Under the pieces are notes generated by a model that made no database searches, was not told the origin of the DNA, and worked only from the letters and a program-made list of their open reading frames with translations. A stretch of DNA of 64,000 nt from Atopobiaceae bacterium (lineage in GTDB: Bacteria; Actinomycetota; Coriobacteriia; Coriobacteriales; Atopobiaceae): the NCBI GenBank assembly GCA_017545665.1, contig JAFWKQ010000050.1, positions 1-64,000 on the forward strand, read 5' to 3'. The position numbers were made by a program, and so were the translations under genes. Every line of letters begins with the position of its first letter. The stretch's first letter is position 1. Below are positions 1 through 7,485 of the stretch, in pieces.

Positions 1-33
1 AGCGAGCGAAGCGAGCGCGGAGCCGCGCGCGGG
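1..33. repeat. Dispersed intergenic repeat, copy 1 (cut by window start)
   Basis: The window opens inside a motif with core AGCGAGCGAAGCGAGC followed by GCGGAGCCGC. The same core recurs at 34778-34823 and 55614-55662. In those two copies the core is enclosed by long inverted arms of unrelated sequence; here only the right half can be seen. Confidence 0.7.
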
Positions 34-155
34 CCGGGCGCAGGGGCGCTGGCGGGGACCCCAAACGTCTTGCGCCAAAAATGCCACTCTTCGATGGGTT
101 TGTCTTCAAGTGCTGATAGAATCGTGGAGTAAACAACGAGGCACGTGGAGAAGAA

Positions 156-677
156 ATGGCGCTTGCAGGTATTGGTGTGGATATGTTGGAAATCGCGCGC
201 ATGGAGCAGGTTTTGGCGCGAAGGCCCAACTTTGCCACACGCGTGTTCACTCGAGAGGAGAGGGCGTACTGCGATCGGATGGCGCGTCCGGCTCAGCACT
301 ACGCCGCACGGTTTGCCGCGCGCGAGGCAGTGCTCAAAGCGCTTGGCACGGGCTTCTCACGAGGAATTGGCCTGGCAGACGTAAGCGTGCTCAATAACGA
401 GGCTGGGCGTCCCGAGGTCGTGCTTGCGGGGAGGGCCAAACAGATTGCCGACGAACAGGGAGTGCGCGAAGTGGCGCTCTCGCTTTCGTATACGCACGAC
501 GTGGCAGTGGCCAATGCCGTGGCAATGACTGATGACGTGCGCCCGCAGAAAGAGGAACGATCCGACCCCAAGGAGGATCTGCGCGCGTCCTTTAGGGCCG
601 CGCGTTCCGTGCTCGACGAGCTGGAACGCGTACAGAGCAACGTCGAGCCGCAGGACGCCAACGCAACGGAGGAGTAA
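156..677 (+). CDS. acpS: Holo-[acyl-carrier-protein] synthase AcpS
   Basis: Transfers 4'-phosphopantetheine from CoA to the serine of acyl carrier proteins in the cytoplasm. The N-terminal GIGVDMLEIARM and the FAAREAVLKALGTG segment are the two Mg/CoA-binding signatures of the AcpS family. The ATG follows a GGAGAAG ribosome site. The product is 173 aa against a usual length near 120: about 45 charged C-terminal residues after the AVAMTD end form an extension of unknown role. It is first in a forward run leading into nnrED and alr. The carrier protein encoded at 22150-22392 is a plausible local substrate. Confidence 0.95.
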   Translation: MALAGIGVDMLEIARMEQVLARRPNFATRVFTREERAYCDRMARPAQHYAARFAAREAVLKALGTGFSRGIGLADVSVLNNEAGRPEVVLAGRAKQIADEQGVREVALSLSYTHDVAVANAVAMTDDVRPQKEERSDPKEDLRASFRAARSVLDELERVQSNVEPQDANATEE

Positions 678-731
678 GGCAAGCGATACCATTGTTTTGG
701 CCGCAAACGTAGCAGGGAAAGGAAGCATGCG

Positions 732-2339
732 ATGCAAGCTGTGCTTAACGTGGAAGACGTTCGGAACGTGGAACAGGAGCTCACCAAGGCGGGAGTGAGC
801 CTCTCGGAGCTCATGCGTCGCGCGGGGGCTGCGGCAGCTCAAGAGGTTGCTAGCTTTGAGGGCGCGCACACCGTCGCGATCTTTGCGGGATTTGGAAACA
901 ACGGCGGCGACGGTTGGGTTGCTGCCGAGCGTCTGCAGAGCCAGGGATACGCGGTAACGGTGGTGACGCCAATAGAGCCGTCCCAGGTGAAGAGCAATCT
1001 GGCGCACGTGGTTGCTGTAAACGCCGAGCGGGCCAACGTTCCCATTCTTGTTTCGCCGCCTCGCGAGAAGATCGAGGAGCTCTTGTCCTCGGCCGACATC
1101 GTGCTCGATGCCATACTGGGAACCGGCTTTCATGGGGACCCCAAGGCACCGTTTGACATTTGGATTGACTGCATCAACCTTTCGGGTGTGCGTGTGGTGG
1201 CCGTGGACGTCCCCAGCGGCCTTTCGGCCCAAACAGGCAAGGCGTCCAAGAGTACCGTGGTGGCAGACGCCACCGTAACCATGATCAGCCTCAAACCAGG
1301 CCTGCTTACCGACGACGGGCGCGACGTGTGCGGTGCCTTGGTGTTGGCGCCGCTTGCCGAGCAAACCGAGCGTTTGGTAATCGAGGCCGACCCAGTTGCG
1401 TGGCGCAACGAGCCGGAGGACTACGCCGACATCGTGTTTCCGCCCTCGTCGGCCGTAGACAAGTTCTCGCGCGGCTCGGTGTTGGTGGTAGGCGGGTCTA
1501 CCCGTTACGTGGGCGCTGCAGTGCTTGCCGCGCGCGCTGCCGCGCGTGGGGGCGCGGGCTACGTAACGCTGGCGGTACCGGAGCCCGTGGTTTCGGTGGT
1601 GCAGGCGCACGTTGCCGAAATACCGGTGGTGGGCATGCCCTACGATCCAAGCTGTGGGTCGTTTGCGGCTGACGCCCGAGAGACTATTGCCAGCTTTGCA
1701 AAGAACAGCACGGCAGTTGTCGCGGGGCCCGGCATGCTGGTGAACGCATCCACGATGTCGGTAGTGGCAGGCCTGCTTCAATGCGAGGTTCCGCTGGTTT
1801 TGGATGCCGATGCGCTCAATTGCCTGGCCCGCCTAACCTCCGGACGTCTGGATAGCTTCCCCGAACTCATACGGCGCTCTGCCCCCTTGGTGCTTACGCC
1901 GCATCGTCGCGAGCTCGGCAGGCTCGTGGGTTTGGCCGACACGCCGCCGGAGACGCTGAGCGCGGCGTTGGATGCGTCTCGTCGCATCGTGTGGGCCGAA
2001 GGTGGCAGCGAGGTGTGTGTGGTTGCAAAGGGAACGGCTACGGCTTGCGTAGGCGTAGACATCGCGCTTTTGCCCAAGCCCGGCCCTTCTGCGTTGGCCA
2101 CGGCGGGGTCGGGGGACGTGCTCGCGGGAATTATGGGTGCCACCTTGGCAAAGACCGCAGGATTGGTGGAAAACGAGAGTCTTCCGCTGCTGTGCTCGCT
2201 CGCATGCGAAATCCATGGCCAAGCCGCGACAATAGCGTCCGAGCGCTTTGGCTCGCATGGCGTTATGGCGGGCGACGTTGCCGATGCGGTGGGCCTTGCG
2301 GTTGATGAGTTGGAACGGCAAGTGGTTCTTGGCGCATAA
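732..2339 (+). CDS. nnrED: Bifunctional NAD(P)H-hydrate epimerase / ADP-dependent dehydratase
   Basis: Repairs hydrated NADH and NADPH: the N-terminal YjeF-N domain (about residues 1-210) epimerises the hydrate and the C-terminal ribokinase-like YjeF-C domain (about 235-535) dehydrates it using ADP. Visible signatures are GFGNNGGDGWV in the epimerase, and VLTPHRRELGRL and TAGSGDVLAGIMG in the dehydratase. The fusion of both halves is normal in bacteria. A purine-rich GGAAAGGAAG precedes the ATG. It lies 54 bases after acpS and 31 bases before alr, probably in one transcription unit. Confidence 0.95.
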   Translation: MQAVLNVEDVRNVEQELTKAGVSLSELMRRAGAAAAQEVASFEGAHTVAIFAGFGNNGGDGWVAAERLQSQGYAVTVVTPIEPSQVKSNLAHVVAVNAERANVPILVSPPREKIEELLSSADIVLDAILGTGFHGDPKAPFDIWIDCINLSGVRVVAVDVPSGLSAQTGKASKSTVVADATVTMISLKPGLLTDDGRDVCGALVLAPLAEQTERLVIEADPVAWRNEPEDYADIVFPPSSAVDKFSRGSVLVVGGSTRYVGAAVLAARAAARGGAGYVTLAVPEPVVSVVQAHVAEIPVVGMPYDPSCGSFAADARETIASFAKNSTAVVAGPGMLVNASTMSVVAGLLQCEVPLVLDADALNCLARLTSGRLDSFPELIRRSAPLVLTPHRRELGRLVGLADTPPETLSAALDASRRIVWAEGGSEVCVVAKGTATACVGVDIALLPKPGPSALATAGSGDVLAGIMGATLAKTAGLVENESLPLLCSLACEIHGQAATIASERFGSHGVMAGDVADAVGLAVDELERQVVLGA

Positions 2340-2370
2340 TCAAGTGCGGAACGGGCGTGAGGAGGTAACT

Positions 2371-3534
2371 ATGGTTCGCGGAATCAGGTGTCCCGAAGAC
2401 CGATGGGCGTGGGTAGAAATCGACCTGGAGGCATTGCGACAGAACACGGCAGCACTCAAGAGGCTGCTGGACAGAGACACGCAGATGATGTGCGTGGTGA
2501 AGGCGGATGCCTATGGCCATGGGGCCGTCAAGTGCGCCAAGGCGATGCTCCGTGCGGGCGCCAACCAGTTTGCCGTGGCAACGGTAACCGAAGGCGTAGA
2601 GCTGCGCGAGTCGGGCATTCGCGAGCCCATTGCCATTCTTTCGGAGCCACCGCTCGAGACCATCCAAACGATCGTAGACTACGATCTGAGCCCGGCTGTT
2701 TTCAACCAGGACTTCGCGCTTGCGCTTGGCGAGTGCGCCGCGGCCGCAGGCAAGGTGGCAACCTACCACCTTGCCATCGACACGGGCATGACGCGCATAG
2801 GCGTAAGCTGGCGCGATGCGCTTGAGCTGAGGCACAGCATCGACTTCCATCGCGGGATTGAGTGTGCTGGAACCTTTACCCACTTCGCAACGGCGGACGT
2901 ATCCGGTGACTGGGACTTCCACATGCAGACGAGACGCTTCGCTTCGGCGGTGCGTGCCATTCAGGACGCGGGGCTCGACACAGGTCTTGTCCACTGCGCC
3001 AACACGCCGGCTACCATATTGCGTCCCGAAGTGCACTTGGACATGTGCCGTGTGGGCGTTGGCTTGTATGGGTTGCATCCAGCGTTGGAAACTCGTAAGG
3101 TCGTGCACCTTACGCCCGTTATGAGCGTACGCGGTCGCATTACGCGCGTGGAACATCCCGAGGTGGGAACCGGCGTGAGCTATGGCCTTACCTATCGCGT
3201 GCCCAAGCCAAACGTGCAGATCTGCACGGTGCCCATGGGCTACGCCGACGGACTCTCGCGCAATCTGTCGGGGAACATGGATGTGCTCGTAAACGGCGAG
3301 CGCTGTCCGCAGGTAGGACGCATCTGCATGGACCAATTCATGTTTGCCGTAACCGTAAACAACATACGGGCTTATCGTCCCACGCGTGCCGTGGAGTACG
3401 GTGACGTGGTTACCGTACTGGGACGCGACGGCAACGAGATCATATCGGCAGACGATATGGCGAACCGCCGAAATACCATTAACTACGAGGTCGTATGTGA
3501 TTTTGGCCTACGACTCCAAAAGATCTATGTGTAG
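2371..3534 (+). CDS. alr: Alanine racemase
   Basis: PLP enzyme interconverting L- and D-alanine for peptidoglycan, and possibly for D-alanylation by the Dlt-like cluster at 22150-27049. The PLP lysine lies in VVKADAYGHG near the N-terminus and the catalytic tyrosine in GVSYGLTYR; the C-terminal beta domain has VGRICMDQF. The frame is open upstream to 2248, but the ATG at 2371 has a perfect GGAGGT eight bases earlier and begins right after nnrED, so I use it. The product is 387 aa, the usual size. Confidence 0.95.
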   Translation: MVRGIRCPEDRWAWVEIDLEALRQNTAALKRLLDRDTQMMCVVKADAYGHGAVKCAKAMLRAGANQFAVATVTEGVELRESGIREPIAILSEPPLETIQTIVDYDLSPAVFNQDFALALGECAAAAGKVATYHLAIDTGMTRIGVSWRDALELRHSIDFHRGIECAGTFTHFATADVSGDWDFHMQTRRFASAVRAIQDAGLDTGLVHCANTPATILRPEVHLDMCRVGVGLYGLHPALETRKVVHLTPVMSVRGRITRVEHPEVGTGVSYGLTYRVPKPNVQICTVPMGYADGLSRNLSGNMDVLVNGERCPQVGRICMDQFMFAVTVNNIRAYRPTRAVEYGDVVTVLGRDGNEIISADDMANRRNTINYEVVCDFGLRLQKIYV

Positions 3535-3598
3535 CGCCGTGCAGAGGCGCGGACGTCGTCGGGTGCCACGCGCCTACTTGGTCGAGGAGGATGGCTCA

Positions 3599-4222
3599 AT
3601 GCCCATTATGCATATACCTGGACACGACCACCAAAAGCCGCAAGAGGTGCGGCTCGAAGAGATTCGTGACGTTATGGGCAACTGTCAGCTCTGCCCCTTG
3701 GGACAAACGCGCACCAACCTCGTGTTTGGCGTGGGCAATCCCAACGCCCGCGTGATGATTGTGGGCGAGGGTCCCGGACGCAACGAGGACCTGCAGGGCG
3801 AGCCCTTCGTAGGTGCGGCAGGGAAGAACCTCGACGGGCTCTTGTCACTTGCCGGCCTTCGGCGTGATGACGTGTACATCGGCAACGTGGTAAAGTGCCG
3901 CCCTCCCAACAACCGAAATCCCAAGCCAGAAGAAATCGCAGCTTGCACGCCCTTCCTGCGCGAGCAGATTCGCTCCATATGGCCGGACGTAATCGTATGC
4001 TTGGGCAATTTTGCCGCGCACTTTGTGCTTCGCACCGAGGTTGGCATTACGAGCCTGCGTGGGCGCTTTCACCAGACGGGGCACTTTGCAGTGCTTCCCA
4101 CCTTCCATCCCGCTGCGGCAATATATCACCGAGAGTGGCAGCCCGTACTTGAGGATGACTTTCGCATGCTGGGCGCTTGGCTTGCGGAACATCCTGCCGG
4201 GCCAAACAAGGGAGGGGCATGA
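3599..4222 (+). CDS. Family 4 uracil-DNA glycosylase (Fe-S)
   Basis: Removes uracil from DNA to start base-excision repair. The 207-aa protein has the family 4 motifs GEGPGRNEDLQGEPFVG and PTFHPAA, and cysteines (CQLC near the N-terminus, VVKCRPPNNRNP and AACTPF later) placed as for the 4Fe-4S cluster. The frame is open much further upstream, but GAGGAGG at 3584-3590 sits eight bases before this ATG. The stop overlaps the tsaE start in an ATGA arrangement at 4219-4222, so the two are probably translationally coupled. Confidence 0.92.
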   Translation: MPIMHIPGHDHQKPQEVRLEEIRDVMGNCQLCPLGQTRTNLVFGVGNPNARVMIVGEGPGRNEDLQGEPFVGAAGKNLDGLLSLAGLRRDDVYIGNVVKCRPPNNRNPKPEEIAACTPFLREQIRSIWPDVIVCLGNFAAHFVLRTEVGITSLRGRFHQTGHFAVLPTFHPAAAIYHREWQPVLEDDFRMLGAWLAEHPAGPNKGGA

Positions 4223-4707
4223 TGGCCAAGGCCAAGGAGTTCGTAACGCATGCCACCTCACAGACCATAGCATTGGGCAGGCGGCTGGGGAAGCTGTTGC
4301 GCGCGGGCGACGTGGTGGTGCTCACCGGAGATTTGGGAGCCGGAAAGACGCAGTTCACCAAAGGCATCGCGGCAGGAATGGGTGTGACCGACGATGTGAC
4401 CAGTCCCACGTTTACCATTCAGATGGTTTACGAAGGCACCGACCTTCCGCTGTATCACTTCGACTTGTATAGGCTGGAGGATGCCTCGCAGCTGGACGAT
4501 ACCGGGCTGTTTGACGTGCTAGGCGATGACGGACCATGCGTCATCGAGTGGGGCGAGCAGTTCGCGGACCAAATCGGACAAGAGCGCCTTGACGTATACC
4601 TTACACGCTTGGACGAGCAGGCCGAGGCGGGCGAGGAGCCGGCGCGTTGCGTGCGCTTCGAGCCGCATGGCGAGCGAGCGTGCCAGGTCGTCTCCGCCCT
4701 CGCATAG
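4219..4707 (+). CDS. tsaE: tRNA t6A37 biosynthesis ATPase TsaE
   Basis: ATPase partner of TsaB and TsaD in making N6-threonylcarbamoyladenosine at tRNA position 37. The P-loop LTGDLGAGKTQF and the following DDVTSPTFTI motif are characteristic of the family; IEWGEQF lies near the C-terminus. The start is the first of two adjacent ATGs after GGGAGGGG and overlaps the glycosylase stop. The product is 162 aa. Its partners TsaB and TsaD are encoded as one fused protein at 7486-9924, separated from it by nagB and a beta-helix gene. Confidence 0.93.
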   Translation: MMAKAKEFVTHATSQTIALGRRLGKLLRAGDVVVLTGDLGAGKTQFTKGIAAGMGVTDDVTSPTFTIQMVYEGTDLPLYHFDLYRLEDASQLDDTGLFDVLGDDGPCVIEWGEQFADQIGQERLDVYLTRLDEQAEAGEEPARCVRFEPHGERACQVVSALA

Positions 4708-4710
4708 CCA

Positions 4711-4789
4711 AAAGTGGGCCAAAGGGGACTGTCCCCTTTGGCCCACTTTCGGCTTTGGGTACAAAGGGGACTGTCCCCTTTGTACCCAA
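4711..4789 (+). terminator. Two tandem perfect hairpins after tsaE
   Basis: Two inverted repeats in series: 4711-4728 pairs with 4732-4749 (18 bp, no mismatch), and 4755-4770 with 4774-4789 (16 bp). Both have the same AAAGGGGA stem top and CTG loop. There is no clear T run, so they may end transcription in either direction or act as processing or insulating structures. They belong to a set of similar hairpins in this window (9916, 33758). Confidence 0.6.
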
Positions 4790-4943
4790 GCGTGGCTCGA
4801 TGCTCGTAGTAAATATTGAGGAACCGCTGCCGTTCGCGGGACGGTCCGTGTAATCGCTGTGACAATTCCAACGTTTCAATGCTTCCGTGTTTTAATACTC
4901 TGGAAAACGGAATCCCCCGGAGGGAGGATTTAGGGAGCCCGTT

Positions 4944-5077
4944 AGCGCCTGGGCCAGAAATGGTTGACGAGGATGGCAGTTATCGAAAGATTCGGCGGGT
5001 GCTGCCACGGCCACATGAGGCGGTCGTCAGGGGAGAGAATAAAAAGCGGAATCAACACCGTAACAGAGGCTCTTTCC
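4944..5077 (+). ncRNA. glmS-type self-cleaving ribozyme in the nagB leader
   Basis: The leader carries the conserved core of the glmS ribozyme in order: the cleavage site A|GCGCC at 4944/4945; a short P1 closed by a GAAA loop (GGCCA/TGGTT); the invariant GTTGACGAGG at 4963-4972; the P2 stem GGCAG/CTGCC; TATCGA and TCGGCGGGTG between its strands; then P3 (CGGCC/GGTCG) and a P4 made of GGGGAGAG (5030-5037) and CTCTTTCC (5070-5077). The known class cleaves itself when it binds glucosamine-6-phosphate, and the downstream mRNA is then degraded. Here the next gene is nagB, 36 bases further on, not glmS. The joining stretch TTATCG is one T shorter than the TTTATCG I recall from characterised members. 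Confidence 0.92.
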
Positions 5078-5112
5078 GTGCCAAAAGCAAACCAAATGAA
5101 GGAGTGCATATC

Positions 5113-5904
5113 ATGCGCGTTGTTATTCAGGACAATTACGAGAAGATGAGCAAGTGGGCGGCGGACTACATCGCCAACAAGATCCGCAACCACAAGGAGG
5201 ACCGTCCGTTCGTGCTGGGGCTTCCCACCGGATCCTCTCCCCTTGGCGTGTACAAGGAGCTCGTGCGCCAGAACCAGGCCGGCGAGCTGAGCTTTGCCAA
5301 CGTGGTTACCTTCAACATGGACGAGTACGTGGGGCTCGACCACGACCACGACCAGAGCTACTGGTACTTCATGCACGACAATTTCTTTGATCACCTTACG
5401 GACATGAAGCCCGAGAACATCAACATTCTCAACGGTATGGCCGACGACCCGGAGGCCGAGTGCGCTGCCTATGAGGAGAAGATCGCCTCCTTTGGTGGCA
5501 TCGACCTGTTTATGGGTGGCATCGGTGTGGATGGCCACATTGCCTTTAACGAGCCTTACACCAGCCTCGCCTCCCGCACCGGCGTGCGTAAGCTCACCAC
5601 CGACACGCGCATCGTGAACTCCCGCTTCTTTGGTAACGATCCCGAGAAGGTTCCCGCGCTGGCGCTTTCGGTGGGCGTGGGCACCGTGTGCGACTCCAAG
5701 GAAGTCCTGGTCCTCATTAACGGCCACAGCAAGGCCCGTGCATTGGCCAAGACCGTTGAGGGCAACGTGTCGCATAAGTGGACCTGCTCCGCGCTGCAGC
5801 TGCACAACGGTGCCATTATTGCCTGCGACGAGGAGGCTTGCGGCGAGCTGACCGTAGACACCTACAAGTACTTCCTCGACATCGAGAAGGACGAGAGGCT
5901 CTAG
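5113..5904 (+). CDS. nagB: Glucosamine-6-phosphate deaminase NagB
   Basis: Interconverts glucosamine-6-P with fructose-6-P plus ammonia. The 263-aa protein has the family motifs GLPTGSSPLGVYKEL, FNMDEYVGL and GIGVDGHIAFNEP, including the catalytic Asp/His/Glu set. The frame is open upstream to 4816, but that part is the ribozyme; the ATG at 5113 follows GAAGGAG. Placement behind a GlcN6P-responsive ribozyme suggests that its product, not its substrate, shuts it off, so it may work as an ammonia-dependent GlcN6P synthase. That direction is inference; the family is reversible. A hairpin follows the stop. Confidence 0.95.
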   Translation: MRVVIQDNYEKMSKWAADYIANKIRNHKEDRPFVLGLPTGSSPLGVYKELVRQNQAGELSFANVVTFNMDEYVGLDHDHDQSYWYFMHDNFFDHLTDMKPENINILNGMADDPEAECAAYEEKIASFGGIDLFMGGIGVDGHIAFNEPYTSLASRTGVRKLTTDTRIVNSRFFGNDPEKVPALALSVGVGTVCDSKEVLVLINGHSKARALAKTVEGNVSHKWTCSALQLHNGAIIACDEEACGELTVDTYKYFLDIEKDERL

Positions 5905-5905
5905 C

Positions 5906-5935
5906 GCGTCAAAGGGACGCTCCCTTTTGATACGC
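5906..5935 (+). terminator. Hairpin terminator after nagB
   Basis: GCGTCAAAGGGA and its complement around a CGC loop begin two bases after the nagB stop, and the right arm contains a CCCTTTT stretch. It separates nagB from the beta-helix gene. Confidence 0.55.
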
Positions 5936-5957
5936 CAATTATTTCCTGTCCTAAACC

Positions 5958-6094
5958 ATGCGGCACCATCTTGTCGGGAGGCTGACGAGGAGGTGCCGCA
6001 TTGTGAGGTACGGGGTTGAGCTGACGGCAGGCGAACGCGGGGAGCTGTTTGCAAGAAATCGCGGCGGTCTCAAAAAATACCGACGGAGTGTAAT
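5958..6094 (+). other. Intergenic hairpin and possible transposase remnant
   Basis: A 44-base inverted repeat (ATGCGGCACC to GGTGCCGCAT) is followed by an open stretch from about 6003. Its translation, VELTAGERGELFARNRGG then KKYRR, resembles the first residues of IS630-type transposases (YxVxLTxEERxEL then RKxRRA). Nothing else of such an element remains. This is a resemblance by eye only. Confidence 0.25.
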
Positions 6095-7225
6095 ATGAAT
6101 TACAGCATTGAGCAATCTATAGACGCCCTTGAGAAAAAGGGTGTAAAAATAATCGACCCAAGACAGGTCTATCTGTCTCCCGATGTTGACATCGAAAGAA
6201 TTTATCCAGGCAGTGTCCTATATCCCGGCGCACGGCTCACGGGAAGTCGCACGCTCATAGGCAGCGGCGCTAAAATCGGAACCGAGGGTCCCGCCACGGT
6301 AAACGACTCCGTGATCGGCGCGGGAGCATCCATTGCCAGCGGCTATGTTACCGAGTCCACGCTTCTTCCCCGTGCCAAGGCGGGTGGCAACTGCCATTTT
6401 CGCAACGGCACGCTGCTTGAGGAGGAAGCGAACACCGCCCACGCCGTGGGACTAAAGCAGACGATTATGATGCACGGCGTTACCATGGGCTCCCTCATCA
6501 ACTTCTGCGATGCCTTGCTTTCGGGTGGCCTTTCCCGCAAGGTTCACACCGAGGTTGGCAGCGGCTTTGTCCACTTCAACTTTACCCCTTGGGGCGAAAC
6601 CGGCGACAAGGCGACGCCTTCCCTGATCGGAACCGCTACCGAGGGCGTGTTTATCGATAAGCCACCAATCTTTTTGGGCGGCATGAGCGGTATCGTTGGG
6701 CCCAAGGAAATCGGGTTCGGCGCCATGACCATTGCCGGCCAGGTTATCCGCAGGTCGGTTCCAGACGACACCATGTATTCCGGCGATAGCCCCAGCTTTG
6801 AGAGGCCCTTCTCCTATGACAGCAGCCAGCCGTCGGAAAAGCACATCAGCCATATTCGCCAGAGCAACATCGAATACCTTGCTCAGCTGTACGCGCTCAA
6901 AGCATGGTACACGCAGGTCAGAATGAAGCGCGCCGAAATTTGCGAAGACGAGGAGCTTTTGCTGGTTTATACCGGGGCACTGGAAACGCTTGACGATTGC
7001 GTGAAGGAACGGGTTAAGAGATACGGGAGCTTTGCCTCGTCGTGGGACGCGAAGCCCTTCCACGACGCCTGCCTTGGTGAGGCTGCCCCGGTGCTCGAAG
7101 CTTCCATCGACTGGAAGCCGGAACTTGCATATGGCGAGTGGATCTGGTCCCTCTCCGAAGACGAAAAAGCCCTCCTTCACGAGTGGATCGTCTCCTGTGC
7201 AAACAAAATCAGGAACGGCCTGTAA
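6095..7225 (+). CDS. Left-handed beta-helix (hexapeptide repeat) protein, GlmU-C-like
   Basis: 376-aa protein with isoleucine/valine-patterned hexapeptide turns across about residues 30-240 (for example SVLYPGARLTGSRTLIGSG, then VIGAGASIASG and ESTLLPRAKAGGN). This is like the acyltransferase half of UDP-GlcNAc pyrophosphorylase, but there is no nucleotidyltransferase domain. The C-terminal third is helical. Proteins of this type are often annotated as UDP-N-acetylglucosamine pyrophosphorylase-related. Its position after nagB suggests an amino-sugar or UDP-sugar role, though hairpins separate them. The ATG follows GGAGTG. Exact substrate unknown. Confidence 0.7.
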   Translation: MNYSIEQSIDALEKKGVKIIDPRQVYLSPDVDIERIYPGSVLYPGARLTGSRTLIGSGAKIGTEGPATVNDSVIGAGASIASGYVTESTLLPRAKAGGNCHFRNGTLLEEEANTAHAVGLKQTIMMHGVTMGSLINFCDALLSGGLSRKVHTEVGSGFVHFNFTPWGETGDKATPSLIGTATEGVFIDKPPIFLGGMSGIVGPKEIGFGAMTIAGQVIRRSVPDDTMYSGDSPSFERPFSYDSSQPSEKHISHIRQSNIEYLAQLYALKAWYTQVRMKRAEICEDEELLLVYTGALETLDDCVKERVKRYGSFASSWDAKPFHDACLGEAAPVLEASIDWKPELAYGEWIWSLSEDEKALLHEWIVSCANKIRNGL

Positions 7226-7234
7226 GTCAAACGG

Positions 7235-7269
7235 GGCGCATCAAAAGGGAGTTTTCCTTATGATGCGCC
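7235..7269 (+). terminator. Hairpin after the beta-helix gene
   Basis: GGCGCATCA pairs with TGATGCGCC and an inner AAAGG/CCTT extends the stem; it lies ten bases after the stop. No strong T run follows, so termination efficiency is uncertain. Confidence 0.5.
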
Positions 7270-7485
7270 GTCAAAACGCAAGCAAGCCGTTGCCCGTCAC
7301 GACGCGCGCCACGTCCCATGAGCGCGCGTTCGTGACATGACTTTCTGCCAAATAGCGAGGCGAGAATGGAGAAGAGAGGCGGGGCGTGTGGCAGGTTGCT
7401 CGACCGGATGCGTGGTCTTATTATTGGTTGACTTGTGATTGTTGGGGAAAGGCTTCCCGGCAGTTGCCAACAAAGGAGAAAAACG

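Noticed and set aside
4816-5112. Extended NagB start within the leader
   Set aside because: The added residues have no similarity to NagB; the region folds as a ribozyme, and a good ribosome site precedes the ATG at 5113.
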